A DNA stretch of 64,000 bases from Cyanophora paradoxa (GCA_004431415.1 QPMI01000579.1:1-64000), one strand, 5' to 3'. Positions 34,671 to 47,982 are shown, counted from the first letter of the stretch. Numbers and translations are program-made. The notes: generated by a model not told the origin, from the letters alone.

Positions 34671-36537
34671 ATGGGCCGTCCGGGCGACTTTGGAGGCGGA
34701 AGAGGACGCGGAGGACGCGGAGGAACTCGCGGGGGTGGAGGGAGCTGGCGCGGCAGTCGCGGGGACGGTCGCGGGCGCGGGCGCGGCGGCTGGCGAGGTG
34801 ATGGCGGTGCGCGCGATCGTAGCGCAGACGGAAACGGTTATAGCTACAACCAGCACCGCGGGGGAGGTCGCGGCGGAGGACGCGGGGGCCGTGGACGCGG
34901 CGGCGGCGGCGGCTGGCGATCACAGGAGCAGGAGTATGTGCGGGAGGAGCAACCGCAGGAGGAGCAGGATTACCGGGAGGAGGCCGAGGAGCAGGTTGAA
35001 GCCGGCGGCGATGTTGGCGCAGGCGAGGAGAAGGCGGAGCGCGGGCGTGGGGGCAAGCGGCGCGAGGTCGACCGCGAGACGATCACGTACCTGCAGGCGA
35101 GCGCCGGCTGGCCTTTGCTCTTGTGATATCGGAGCTTGCGCATCCGGCTCTGAGCGGCGATCGCGCCGCAGCGCATCGAGCGCCTGCTGGACAAGAACGA
35201 GTTTGCAAGCGAGGAGGGTGCGTGCGTACGCGGGCGTGCGGGCCGCGCGGGGCGCTGAGATCGCGCCGCAGAGTTGACGGGTTTCCTGGAGAACACGTAC
35301 GCGGACATGGAGGGCCAGGAGGTCATGCTCTCCTCGCACGTCTTCGGCAGCAAGATCGTCGAGCGCCTCCTGCGCATGGGGAGCCCCTTCATGGTCCGCG
35401 GCTTCTTCAGCCGCCTCACCCGCAAGAAAGAGTGCTTGCCGCGCGCCGCGCAGCGCCCCGAGCTCGTTCGCGCTTCGCCGACGCTGCGCGGGGGGCGGCG
35501 CAGGCGCGTGGTGCAGCTCTGCACGGACCGCTACTCGTCGCACGTGATGGAGACGGTCCTCGCGCGCGTCCCGGACGCGGTCCCGCTGGACGACGCGGCG
35601 CCGCCGGGCGACGAGGAGGGGGAGGGGGCGGGCGAGGAGCAGGAGGCGCAGGGGCGCCCCGCCAAGGTCGAGGAGAGCGTCCTCTGCGTCTGCGAGGTGC
35701 CGCGCCGCGCGCGCCCGCCCGCGCGGCGCCCTCGCCAGCGGCACCGCAGGGCGTCGAGCACTCGCTCCTGGACCTCATGCAGCAGGCGCGCGCGCGCCGC
35801 GCTGCCCCCCGCGCACGCCGGCCGCCGCTGAGCGCCGTCCTCGCGCAGGCGCACTCGAGCCACGTCCTGCGGGCGCTGCTGCGGCTGCTCTCGGGCCTGA
35901 GGCTGCAGGCGGCCGGCGAGAAGCGCGGCGGCGGCGCGTCGGGCAAGAAGCACCTCAAGGTCCGCACCCCCCCGGCCCCCTGCTGGCTGTTGGCTCCTGT
36001 GCAGCCCGTCCGACCGGCGCCTTCCGCGGGGGGCGCGCGCAGGGGGCGGGGTCGGTGGAGGGGGAGCCGTGGGAGGCGCCCGTGAGCTTCACGGCGGCGC
36101 TGGTGCGGCTCGGGGCCGCCGTCCTGCGCAACCCGCCCAAGCAGGTCGACTTCCTCGCCTTCCACACCTACGCCTCCCCGGTCCTCGCGGTGCCCCGCGC
36201 CCCCCGCCCGCCCGCCCCGCCCAGCGCTTCTTCGTGCCCCGCGCGATCATCCTCCCTTCTCCGCAGGCGCTGCTGGAGGCGCTGGCGAGGGTGGACGACA
36301 CGGGGGGCCAGCGCGTGGGGCCCATCCTGAGGCAGCTCCTCCACCTCCAGGAAGCCGCACCCCCCTCCGCGGGGGACGGCGAGGCCGAGGAGGGCGACTC
36401 GGGCAAGGCGCGCGCGCCTTCTGCTCGACTGTACCCCTCCCCACTTCTCATCCCCGCGGCAGGCGCGGCACGCAGAGCGGCTCGCCTCGCACGCGGTCGG
36501 GAGCCACCTCTTCGAGACGGCGATCAAGGTACCCCCG

Positions 36538-36570
<33 letters not shown>

Positions 36571-38840
36571 GGCGAGCGCGGGCGGCCAGGTGGCGCCGCC
36601 GGACGTGTACGGGGACGTGTACACGCGGGCGCTGCGGCACCGCTTCGCGGAGCTCGCCGCGCACCGCTCCGCCAACTTCCTCGTGCAGCGCGCCCTCGAG
36701 CGCGCCACGCACGAGGCCCAGGCGCGCCCCCCGCGCCCCGCCGCGCTCCCCCTCCTTCCGCCCCCTCGTCTGAACCGCCCCGCCCCGCCCCGCCAGGTCG
36801 CAATGGCCTACGACGAGCTGCAGGGCTCCATCGGGGAGCTCCTCCGTGCGCGCCGCCCCCGCCGGCTCGGCCCGAAGTTGGCGCTGCTCCCCCAGGACCG
36901 GGCTGAGGCCGGGGTGCAGGGAGCGGGCGGGCGGGGGTCGTGCTGAAGCTCGCGGAGGCGTGCGGCCGCTTCGGCGTTAGGAACAAGGAGCTCTGCAAGG
37001 CGCGCCTCCCCTTTTCGCCCGCGCTCGTGCCCCGCTCGGCCCCTTCTCCCCCGCCTGACCGCCGGCACGCATCAGACGGTGGCGGCGGCGGTGGAGGCGC
37101 ACCGGCCCCCGAAGAGCAAGCGCCTTGCCCACGTTCTCCTGGCCGCCGACAGCCGGTACCCCGCCGAGGAGGGCCCCCCGCAGCCGACCACGCTCGGCGC
37201 CCTCATCGTGCAGGCGCGTGCCCTCCTGCGCCCCGCGCTGCGCCCCGCTGAGCCGGGCCGGGCGGCAGGCGCTGCTGAAGCTGGAGGCCGGCTCGAACAA
37301 GCTGCTGGTGGAGTCGTTCATGGGGATGGACCGCGGCAGCGTGGCGGCGCTCGCCAAGGACGGCGCCGGCAGCAGGGCCCTCGAGGCCCTCCTCAGGCAG
37401 TGCCCGGGCCTCGGCCCCCCGGACCGCCTCCGCTTCGTCGCCAAGCTCAAGGGCACCTTCGCCGACGTGCGCACCCTTCCCCCCCGCGCCCTCTGCTCCC
37501 GCCCCTCACGCCCGGTCCGGGGGTACGGCAGCTCGCCGGGGACCGCGCGGGGAGCCACGTGGTCGAGACCTGCTACGCCGTCTCGGACGTGGGCCTGAAG
37601 GCGGGCCGGCCCCGCGCCCCGCAGCCGCGCCGCCCTCACGGCCGCCCGCCCCCGCAGCGCTCGATCGTGGAGGAGCTGGCGAAGGAGGAGGAGAAGCTCG
37701 CCTCGAACACGTACGGGCGGCACACCATCAAGGCCTGCAAGGTCCAGCACTACAAGCGCAAGGTGCTCGCTCCGCCGCGCGTGCGCCGCACCCCGAGCCT
37801 TCGAGGTCACACCCCGCTCGGCGCGCAGGCGGACGAGTGGGAGACGGAGGAGACGGGGAACGAGGCGAAGCGGCGGGTCTTCGCCGACCTGCTCGGGGAC
37901 GAGGCGCCGGCCCCCAAGGCCCCCAAGCCGCAGGCCGCGGCCAGGCCCAAGCCCGCGCCCGAGCCGGGGGCGGGCGCCTCGGAGGGGGAGAAGGGGGCCC
38001 CGAGGAGCGCGCGGGGGATCGTGGAGGCGCACGGGGCCCTGCGCTCCATCCTCTCCACCCTCGGATTCGCGGTGCGGCGCCCCGCCGCGCCACGACGCTC
38101 GCCCCTGGCGGAGCAGGCTCGTGACCGCGGCCGGCGGCGGGGCAGGCGCCTGGGGGCGGGGAGGGCGAGGCGGAGGGGGCGGGGAAGAAGAGGAAGAAGA
38201 AGGAGAAGAAGGGGAAGAAGGGCCGCGCGGCGGAGGCGGAGGCCTCCTCGGGCCTCGAGCTGCGCGCCGACGAGGGGGAGGACGACGCCGAGGGGGGCGA
38301 CCTCGCGGTGCGCGTACCCCCGTCCCCTCATCGCGAGACAACCCGTCGGTACCCCTGACGGGCGGCCGCAGGCGGAGGCGGAGGCGGCGGAGTTCCAGAC
38401 GCAGGACCCGGAGGTCGAGGCCCTGTTCAGGCGGGTGCGTTTCTCCCCAGACCGCATCCGGAGCTCTCCGCCCGGGCCTCCGTAAACGCCCCGCAGGGAC
38501 CCAAGCGGAGGAGGGGAGCCCCGGAATCCAGCGAGGGCGAGGAGGGGGGCGAAGAGCGCGCCGCCGGCGAGTCCGGGGACGAGGAGGGGGAGGCGGCCGC
38601 CGTCGATCCGTCGCTCTCGTTCATCCTGGGTGCGCGCGGCTCAACCGCAGCTCCGGCCGCCTCGGTCCCGGCCACAAGCGCCGGCCTCTGACGCGCCCGC
38701 CAGACGCGATCGGGAGCACGGCGAAGAAGCAGGTGGCCAAAAAGCAGAAGCAGAAAGATGCCAATTCAAAGGAGGGCAAGGCGAAGAAGACCCCGGGCGC
38801 AAAACCCGCGGCCAAGAAGAAGAAGTTCTCAATGCACTAG
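34671..38840 (+). CDS. NOP9-like pumilio-repeat nucleolar protein
   Basis: About 16 exons from ATG 34671 (MGRPGDFGGGRGRGGRGG) to TAG 38840. An RGG-rich N-terminus leads to REVDRETITYLQ, then PUF-like repeats: SSHVFGSKIVERLLRMGSPF, CTDRYSSHVMETVLARV, AHSSHVLRALLRLLSG, ASHAVGSHLFETAIK, RSANFLVQRALERAT, AGSNKLLVESFMG, DRAGSHVVETCYAVSD and NTYGRHTIKACKVQHYKRK with WETEETGNEAKRRVFADLL. This spacing is that of NOP9, which binds 20S pre-rRNA during 40S maturation. The Lys-rich end (KKQVAKKQKQKD … AAKKKKFSMH) is a nucleolar-type tail. The join of the tail exons (38100-38700) is less certain. A 31-base poly-C tract lies in an intron at 36538. Confidence 0.85.
36538..36568. repeat. Intronic poly-C tract (31 C)
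   Basis: Uninterrupted C run shortly after a GTACCC donor of the NOP9-like gene. Confidence 0.9.
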
Positions 38841-39002
38841 CTGTACCTATACGTATACGAGTACCTATAGATACCATCTGTTGGATGCAGAATTCACGGC
38901 CGCGGCGGAAGCTGCCCGCGAAGCGAAGGGGAGGAGCAGGCGGGGAGGGGGGAGGAAAGGAGGGGGGAAGGAGCGGGAAGGGCATAGCTATCGAGTGAAT
39001 TG

Positions 39003-40718
39003 ATGGCGGACGACGACGACGACTTCGGCGAATTCGAGTTCGTCGCTGCGCCGCCCGCCGCACCAGCACAAGCTGCAACGCCAGCGCCGCCTCCAGCAGC
39101 GCCGCCAGCCGAGCCGCCTGCAGCAGCTGACGGCGAAGTTGCTCAGCTTGAAGGCGTCGCGGAATCGTCAGGAGGAGCGCAAACAAGTACGCTCAGCTTC
39201 GGCGACGAGGACGATGACTTCGGCGACTTCTCCAGCTTCCAGGCGGTGCGCCGCGTTGTCTTGCAAATGCATGCAATGCGTTCGTGCTTCTGAATGGTTT
39301 GTGCAGGCTGCTCCCGCGCCGGAAGAACCCCCCGCGCTTTCAGATCCCAGACCGCCATCGCCTGCACCTGCGCCACGGCCTGCAACTCCTGCAACTCCTC
39401 CAGCAGCGGAGATGGCGGAGATGCCAGAGCCTCCGCCCGTGTCTCAGGCGCCGGAGCAAGGCAGGGCGGCCGCTGAGCAGGATCATGAGTCTCCGGCGAG
39501 CGAACCGCTCGCAGCTGCCGCATCATCGAGCGCTTTCGAAGACGACGACTGGGGAGATGCCGAGTTTACCAGCGCCCCAGCCGTGCACGCTGCATCCACG
39601 AGCGCGTCGTCTGAGTCCAGCGCTCATGCTGCTACGGCAGTCTCTCCCGAGCAGGAGGCACTGCAGGCCAGCGCATCGATGACTTCGGAGACCGCTCAAC
39701 CAGCAACCGTACATGCGGCGGCGCGGCAGGTTGAAGTGGAAGCACCAGCGATCACTGCAACGGAGCAGCCAGCAGAAAGTACAGGGGTGGACTCGGCCGC
39801 AGCAGTCTCGGTCGAAGAGACAGCAGTCGCAGTTACCTCCAGTTTCGACGATGAGGATGATGATTTCGGAGACTTCGAAGCCGCGAGCACTTCCCAGACG
39901 GCTGCTTCCCCAGCTGCAGCTTCTGCGCCACCCCCATCTGCCCCGGAGCCAGCACAAGAGCACGAAGCAAGCCGGTGTGTATTCCAGATTTTCTCCATCG
40001 GTTGTTATCTAAATCTTCTTCCAGAGTGCTTGAGAACATCAGTATCGCATTTGCGCGCATCGCTGTCCCTCTGCCGAGCGTAGAAGCATCACGAGAACAT
40101 GGAACCAATTCATGCCTTACATCCGGAATGTGCGTCTGTCTTTTAGATATTTGGCCTTCTGCATGTCGCTCACGAGGACGCGGTGCAGCTCGTTCGGCAG
40201 CTCTTGTCCCGAATGCCAGAAACTAGGGCTGACGCAGGCTGGGCCATTGCGAGCTGTGCCACCTCCCTTCGTGCAGGCGAAAGCAGCTAAGCCGGCAGCC
40301 TTGACAGAGGCGCGCTTTGTTCTGGCAAAGAATGTGAGAACTTCAGCTTACGTGATCTGCGACAGCAGGTCCTGGCTTCTATCACGATTGTTAGCCAGAC
40401 ACCCCCCAAGATCCTCCTCGACGACTCCGCCCCGAAGTTCAAGGACTCTCAGTTCTTCAAAAGCATGAAGAAGCTGATGTCAGGCCCTGACGATACCCCT
40501 ACCCGTGCGTCTTTTGGTCTGCACACACTTGATTCATACCCTGAATTTCGCAAGCAGCCCCCAGCTCCCCGCCACCTAGTGAGGCTCCGAAACCTCGGCT
40601 ATCGGATCCCTCCCCTCCAGCCTCCAAGAAACACACTTCGACGCCCAACCACCCCATCCTTCAGGAGATTGCGGATCTGTCTTTCATGCTCATCCCAACT
40701 TTGGTCGTGCGAGATTAG
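39003..40718 (+). CDS. Aftiphilin-like clathrin/AP-ear binding protein
   Basis: ATG 39003 (MADDDDDFGEFEFV). Four acidic-phenylalanine motifs occur: DDDFGEFEF, DDDFGDFSSF, DDDWGDAEF and DDDFGDFEA. They match the (D/E)2-3-F-G-(D/E)-F ligand of gamma-adaptin and GGA ear domains. Between them lies Ala/Pro/Ser-rich disordered sequence. C-terminal exons give ENISIAFARIAVP, LLDDSAPKFKDSQFFKSMKK and QEIADLSFMLIPTLVVRD; the LSFML block is the hallmark of the aftiphilin C-terminal clathrin-binding domain. Role: cargo-adaptor accessory at the trans-Golgi/endosome. The exon joins between 39980 and 40500 are partly uncertain. Confidence 0.75.
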
Positions 40719-40976
40719 GATGAGTCTGCTCCGAGGCTCCGAATGCATGGAATCTTGTTTCACTAGTACGTGAGCTGTTATTATCCCGAATTCAATTATA
40801 CCAGCCGTGGTATTTAGATCCTTGCAATGAAAACATACATTGCAAATAGCATTGAAATATGTTCTGCATTATTATGTGTGTTCTGCGTCCTATCCATACA
40901 TCTGTGATGGGACTGGCCTATCGCCAGCTGTCTAGTGGAGGGTGAGAGTACAGGGGGAGATAGCAACCAGGTGCTT

Positions 40977-42136
40977 CTAGGCAGTCCGGGCAGGGGTCGT
41001 CTTCTTGCCGAGCTTCGGGAAGACGGAGTTGAAGAGCAGGCGGGCCGTGGTGATGATCCAGTTGCCCTCGAGCTCCTTGAACATGTACATGTTCATGCCG
41101 AACGCCTTGTTGGCCTCCTCGACGATCTCCTCGGTCTCCTTGTCGGACAGGGGCAGCGCGTTGAGCGCAGCACGGTACTGGTTCTTGAACGCGCGCTCGT
41201 CGCTGATGGCGGGGAACTCGTAGAACGCAACGCCGCCGTCCTCAAGGCCCATCGCCTTCTCGGCGATCCTCTTCAGGATCTGGCCGCCCGACAGGTCGCC
41301 GAGGTAGCGGGTGTATGAGTGGGCGATGAGGAGCTTCGGGTCGCTCTTGCCGATCTCGTGAATACGGTCGACGTACGCCTGGCCGGCGGCCGAGGCGACC
41401 GCCTGCTCACGCCAGTTCGCGCCTGCGTACGCGCGGGTAAGCACCCGGCGAGTTTCCGTTTTCTTTTTAGAAGAACTAGTGCAACTGCAAGAACGTGCAA
41501 AATTGCGTCATGCTCACCGAAGTAGAACTGCAGATCCTGCTCGAGCGCCTCCTTGCGGTTGAGCTCCTTGAAGTAGATGGGAGCGACCATCGGGTGGTCC
41601 TTGTTGCGCTCCATCTCCTCCTCAATCGCCGAGTACACGTGGTACAGGTTCGCGACGAGCTTGCTGTACGAGGTCTTCTCGACCACTGACGAAGCAAGCG
41701 TCATCCTTTGCGAGGGTCACAGATGCGGGGAGAAACAACGTACGGCCGTTGAGGAAACCCTTCACGAAGTCGACGTTCTCCGCCATGTTGTGAGACTTGG
41801 CGGTACCAACCTTTCGCCGCCGTTGAGCCGCGCGAGGCGAATCACGCGTTAACAAAGCCTCACCTTCAGCTTCTTAGCGAGGCCGATGTCCTTCTGGCGA
41901 GTCGGAGCGGCGGTCTCGGCCGCAACGAAGAACTGGGCGGGGGCGGGAGCCGCCGCAACGAACTGGACGGACTGTCCCGCCATGAAAGACGACGCAGGGC
42001 TGCCAAGGAACGACGACTTCGCCTGAGAAGCGACGGCGACCCGGCGCATCGGCGCCTTCCGCGAGCTCGACTGGGTGGCGACGGCCGGCGACGACGCCTG
42101 GCCGGCGAGGGGAGCGGCAACGGCAAAAGCGGCCAT
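40977..42136 (-). CDS. Plastid heme oxygenase
   Basis: Four exons from ATG 42136. The first 70-85 residues are a plastid transit peptide (MAAFAVAAPLAGQASS …) with Phe at position 4, typical of glaucophyte and red-algal plastids. The enzyme has SHNMAENVDFVKGFLNG (His is the likely proximal heme ligand), LVANLYHVYSAIEEEM, YFKELNRKEALEQDLQFYFG, and the signature HSYTRYLGDLSGGQILKRIA. It cleaves heme to biliverdin, CO and iron, the first step toward phycobilins and bilin signals. It is divergent from the gene at 42317, with 180 bp between starts. 40719-40976 has no gene. Confidence 0.95.
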
Positions 42137-42316
42137 CTTTACGTATGCGGGTGTGGGAGGTCCCTGCTACGAACGAACGGAGCGAACCAGGTCGCCTATC
42201 ACTCACAGATCCTCTAGGGGGGGATACGAGAGGAGAAGTGGGGATACCAGTTTCGCAGGCCACGTCGCGTTCATCCTAGATCGAACTTGCGTACAGGCTC
42301 TAGCGTGAGCTCAAAG

Positions 42317-42853
42317 ATGCGGGGGCGTGGAGCGATCATCGTTGCGGTGGTGTTGCTGGGTCTGCTCGCGGTGGCAACCGTAGCCGAGGCGAAGGCCAAG
42401 GCTCGGTCGAAGAAGGCCAAGGGCAAGCCCAAGGCCAGCGGCGGCGATGACAAGGAGAAGGTGCGCACAGCGCGCGTAGCTAGCCGCGGTTGCGGCGGCA
42501 CAACGACGCTGGGCGGCCGGCCGCGCGCGCGCAGCGATCGACCGCGATATCTGAGCGCGCCTCTGCGTCAAACTGACGTTCGGTCTCACAGAACATCGAG
42601 GAGACCCTGTCGAAGCTCAAGCACCAGTTCCCCGGCATGAAGGTGTTCTCGCGCGATGAAATCAACAAGCTTGCGAAGGTTTGCGGTGTACGTGGTTTTT
42701 TTCGCGCTCTTTTTTGACGCCCCGGTTCGCAGGATCCCGAACAGTTCGCGGAGAAGGTCCGCCCTGCCGAAGCTGGCTTGATTCCGCGACTTGACCCGCA
42801 AACCCGATGCGCAGTTCGGCGGCCCGCGTCCCGACGATGACGACGACCTGTAG
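42317..42853 (+). CDS. Small secreted or ER-lumen protein with acidic C-terminus
   Basis: Four exons. ATG 42317 opens MRGRGAIIVAVVLLGLLAVA with a good signal peptide cut near AEA. A Lys-rich stretch (KAKARSKKAKGKPKASGG) follows, then ETLSKLKHQFPGMKVFSRDE, NKLAK and DPEQFAEK. With the last intron removed (donor GTCCGCCC, acceptor ATGCGCAG) the end reads FGGPRPDDDDDL, an acidic tail of the kind seen in ER residents. If that intron is kept the end is PQTRCAVRRPASRR. About 95-110 residues; no family recognised. Confidence 0.6.
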
Positions 42854-42938
42854 AACAGTGTCCAGTGCTTGTGTGTAGCTTTGCACGATTAGGAATAGAT
42901 AACAGACAGAACCTACAAAAGAAGAAACTAGTGCGTTT

Positions 42939-45900
42939 CTATTCTACAGGAGGGAGCCGTTCCCGGGAGGATGGCCTGGGCACAACCTGCAACGCTGCCT
43001 CGAGCTCCTCAATGCGCCTCCTAAGCTTGGCCATCTCCTCACGCTGCATGAAGATCTCGTCGTCCTTGCTCTTGTCTCCAATGGATCGCGCACTCGACAC
43101 ACGCCCGCCAGACGATCGCGGAGTGCCTCCTGTGATCTCCTTCGCCCGTTGCTCCATGCGCATGTTCTTAATCTCTCGCCTGAGCTCGTTGATCTCCCTG
43201 CGGGCGGCCAGTGAGAACAAGCGCGTCACTGGCAGCAGAGAGACTCACTTGATAAGGGTCACGTTCTCCTGCATGATGCGCATGTTGTCCTGCCTGTGCA
43301 TCTCCACGTCCTTTGCTAGCTTGCGCTTGAGGGAGTCCACAGTCTTTTCCAAGTAGTCACGCTGCCTCTGATACTCCTTCTGGATGTCAGAATCAAGATC
43401 CATCGCCTTAGCTGCCACGTCTGCACTCGTGACATGCTTGGCATAGAGCTTCTTGATGGACTCCTGTGAGCACGATGTAAGGAAAAAGAATCTCGTGCAT
43501 TAACAAGGCAAGGGAGGACCTTCAGCAACTTCGGGTCTTGGATGTTCTGTACGGTTTCCTGCAGGTCGTTGCGGAACTTCCGGATGGTGCTCTCAGTATC
43601 TGCAAGCCGAGTGTGCTGTGTTGCCAGCTCGCGCTGAAGGCCATCAAGCTTGAGTCGCAAGTCAGAGATGGTGAGCTCGAGGTTCGAGTTGTTCTTGTGG
43701 TAGCGCTCAAGCTCCTGCGATGGACTCAATCAGGATGGACGAATTTCAACAAGTACTAAAACACGCACTGCATCCATCTCCTTGATTTGCTCCTTCATGT
43801 CAGCAATCTCAAGCTCGCGGGGCTCGATCTGCTTCTTCAGCTCCTTGATCTTGTAGTCCAGCACGAACTTGAATTTCTCAAGCTCCTGGTTCTTCTTCTT
43901 GAGGTCATAGATGCGTTTCTCCTTGTCACCAATCGTTTCATCACGCTCCCGAATCTGTTCAAGATGTTCAGAAACAGACACTGATGTTAACAACATGCTG
44001 CACACCTCCTTCTTGAGACCTGCAATGTCTTTCTCAAGGCCTTGAATAGTTGCATACAGCTCCTTCTCCTTTTCATGCAGCGCCTTAATATCTTCCTTCT
44101 GATCCTCAATGTCCTTCTGCAATGCAGAGAACTTCTTGCGCATGATGCCATTCTCGCCCTTGAGCCGAAGTCCTGCTTCTCGCTCGTTCGCCAGCTTCCC
44201 CTCCGACTTCTCTTTCAGCTCCTCAATCTCTCGGTCTGCATCCTCCTCGATTTGCCGCTTGGTCTCCTCGAATTCCCGCATAAGATCGTCCCGCTCCTTC
44301 TTCAGGCGCTCAATCTCCATCTGGAGCTCCTGTATCTTGTTCTCGTAATCCTCTGTGAGCTCCTGGACTTGACGCTCGTGGCTTTCAACCTGGGCAGGAA
44401 CGTCAGGATGCAGCCAACCGCAACTTGCAGTAAAATATGCACCAGCAAAGCGTTTTGCTCATCCCATCGCTCGTTCTGCTCTTCCTTCTCCTTCATCAAT
44501 TGCTGGTATCGCTCAACTTCCGCCATGATCTTCTGTTGGTATTGTGCCTCGATTTGCTGCAGGGGAGAGTTAGCAGAAAACTATACTACACACATCCCCT
44601 CCAGTGCAGACCGCAATGGCCTGCTGGTGTCGCTCCTCCATCTGCTTCTTTTGCTCTTCATACTCCATCTCCATGTCATTCTTCTCCTGCAGGAGATGGT
44701 CGTGCCTTTGTCGATCTGCCTCAAGTTCCTGCACACCATCTCTCTAAGTCACTGAATTTGCAAATCAGCTTGACATGCCACACCTGCGTGAACTTCTCGG
44801 TAATCTCCTTGATCTTTTCGTTGTAGTTCAGATCCTTGAGGCGGAGCTGGTACTCATTCTGCATCGTGAGCTCCTCGACTTTCGTCTTGAGCTCCTGCAT
44901 GAGAGCAGTCTTCTCCTCAAGATCTGACTTCGTGACAAGGATCTGGAGATAAATTCAGCAAGATAGCACTTCGAGCAGAATGCCGGCAATGACCTCTTCA
45001 GCATATGGCAGCATTTCTTTCTCACGCCCTCCCCTAGCCCTCCCCTCCTTGTCTCGAATGTCGAAGATGTAGAGAGTGGAGTCGTCACTAGCACAGAACA
45101 GGAACATATCATCGAAAGATATTCGAAGCCGGGAGACAGGTCCACTGCAGAGCCAGGTAAGGGCCAGATTATGCGGTACAGGAAATAGTGCTCGCACCTG
45201 TGGCACTGATACTCTTGGTACTCTCCTGTCAAGGGGAATTTGTAGGATCGTATTGTGCCTATCTCGCTTCCTGCAAAGAACATCCTCCCAGAGTGCGACA
45301 GCACAATCTGTGTCAGAGCAGGCCCAGTATCGTATTCCTTGTTGATAATGGAGTCGCCGCTGATTTCCTGCACATTTGTCAGATGCTGCAGCTGAGCGAT
45401 ATGGGCATTTGCACCTTCAGCTTCCTGTCCGACCCAACAGCAAGAATCGAGCGTCCATCTGGGGTGCCCACAACACAGGTGTAGTTGCAGCTCTTAAGAA
45501 CATTCTCGCCCTCGCGCTTGAAATCTTTGAGCTTCCACTCGTAGACAGCGCCATCCATACCAGCAGAAATGAGGCGGCTGTCATCCGGTGACCAGTGAAC
45601 TGACCGGACTTTGCCATTGTGACCACGAAGATTGCCAATGTTCTCGCAGGTGTACGTGGCAAAGATTTGGATGGTGTTTCCGTTCACAGCCGCGAAGTAC
45701 TGCCCTCCGTTGCTGAATCGGCACTGCAGCAAAATTGTAAGGGCAAGGAGCAAGCTTGATAGTTCAACACTGCCAACCTCGCGACAAGCTTTGATCGCGA
45801 ACTCCTTGTAGGGGCGAATGTCATCCATTAGCAGGTTCATCAACTTCAGCTTGTCGCTGAATCCCACCTGCATTTCGCAAATCAGCTTTGCAATAAGTAA

Positions 45901-47405
45901 GTTGCAGAGAGGACTTACAAGGATGTGAAGTCCAGAGGGGTGGAAAGCCACGGAGAAAGCTTCTTCGGTAAACATCTTCATCAGTTCCATAGTCTTCTCG
46001 AGATAGTTCCACACTCTGACAGATTTGTCCGTGCCACTGGTCACAACAAGTGGCTTTCGAATACAGACATCCACGCCAGTGACAGGGCCAGAGTGGAAGG
46101 ATTGTGAAAGCAAATCGAAGTTCATCTCGTCCGCCTATTCTGGCTCGTAAGCGAAAAAATCAGAGCGCTCAAGGCAGATGAGCAAACCTTCAAGATGTCT
46201 GTGTTAGACAGGGTGAGGACGAATGTCTGGTTGTTCTCCAATGAGCACAGCAGGCTCTCTTCAGAGGGACTGACTGCGAGGTTCTTAATCTTCACAGCAT
46301 TGTTCTCAATCTTGAAAGTCTTTGAGCGCTTGTAGAAGTCTTTGTCGTCTGACTTCTCAAACACGTGGAGGATGCCACCATCACCTCCACAGACGAATCC
46401 CTGTTGCAAAGATCATTAAAGAGAATATACAAAGCATCGTTTTGGCTCAGCGACTCGCCTTAGAATAGGGCAAGATTGCATCGATCGAGTTGCCATCTGC
46501 AGGTGATTGCGGCAGAACCATCTTGAGCTCTCCACCTTCGATCAGGAGCAAATCGCCGGTGTCAGATGCTACAAGCAATCGATCCTCTGACATCCACGTG
46601 TGACAGAGGTAATTCTGCAACTCAAATGAGCTCGAGAGGTAACGACATATAGAACGCCTCGTACCTGCGGTTCTCGTTTGCCTAATGCACTTGGACTCTG
46701 CTTAAAGTTGTTATCCACCACTCTAAACAGCTTGAAGATGGTGTTGCCCGTCACTGCAACAACGGTGCTGTCTACTGGGTTGAACGAGCACTGGTAGATA
46801 GGGGAACCCTGCTGGTTGGTCGTTTTAGTGAACGCCGCGACCTTTGCCTTCTCCCACGTCCAGAGCACTAGCGTCCAGTCGGGGGCGCCGCCTTGAGAGA
46901 GCAGGAACTTCGAGTCCGGCGAGAAGCACATGGATATGTACTCCTGCGCGGGCGGGGCGCATTAGCGGGCTGAACCGGAGTACGTGATGCACTAATCGTG
47001 TAAGGTTCAGGCGCACTTTCGACCCGCACTCTGCCGTCGACAGGACTTTCCGGCGCTTGAGTGTGTGCAGGTCGAACACCGTGATAAGCCCCTTCTCCGA
47101 CTTTTCCGCGATGGCTACGTACTTCCTGTTGGGACTGACACACATCGCTGTGATCCCCTCAGTCTTTTCTGTACCGGGGATGAATTTCTGCGCCCGCTGC
47201 TCGATGTTGTAGATGATCGTGTTGTGGCCCGCGGGGTAGATGACGGACTGCTCCTCCAGGTAGCACACATTGTCCTTGACATCGCCTTTGAGGCCAAAGG
47301 CGTGCCTGGGCGAAGCAGGGCACAGTCAGGGCGGCCGCTCAACGCGGGTCAACATAGCTAAAAGTCCGCGACGCACCGGTGGAGGAGCGCAGCTATCGTC
47401 GTCAT
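42939..47405 (-). CDS. CFAP57: Cilia- and flagella-associated protein 57 (WD40 plus coiled coil)
   Basis: About 18 exons from ATG 47405 ([10 protein letters not shown] joined to [19 protein letters not shown]). The first half has WD40 blades: [86 protein letters not shown] and [20 protein letters not shown]. The second half (43000-44930) is continuous coiled coil ([40 protein letters not shown]) ending [14 protein letters not shown] and a basic tail. This is the layout of CFAP57/WDR65, an inner-arm dynein regulator in axonemes. Length is about full for the family. It strongly implies a flagellated cell. Confidence 0.95.
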
Positions 47406-47982
47406 GTTCGCGCAGCTGTCTGGCGCCTGTCGCCCGCTGGTCCCTCACTCCGGCTCACTACCGCCGAGCCCGCGCTTGTCCGCCACGGACTGACCTCCCG
47501 GTCGACGCCCAGGATCGCTGTTCGAGTCGCACACCAATGAGCTATAATCCTGTGCCACGCTGGACTCTGGTCTAGGCGGGCTCGCTTGTTCCCTTTTAGC
47601 TGTTGAAATACAATACCCTCCAGGACCTAAAGTCCCCGATACCCCGGTGTCAGATCATGATCGGTTTCTCTATCGTCCCTGCGGCCGCCCCGCCAGCCGC
47701 GGGCGCGTCTTTGCGTGCTTCTTGCGTCCCTCAGGCTGTGTGCCCGCTGCGGCGACGAGTCAGAGTCCTCGACGGCGTAGATCGGCCGTGCACGTTCCTG
47801 GGACCTCGCTGCGAGGACGCTGCAGAGAACGGGCCGCAATGGCAGGCGACTACTTTCTCAAGGGTGGCCGCCGGTAGGCCGGATCTTTCGCCCTCGTGCC
47901 CCTGAAGCGCGGCCACGTGCGGGGACTGACGGGACCCGCGATTGCATACGCAGGCTTCTCCTCGAGGACTCTTAGCTCCTTT

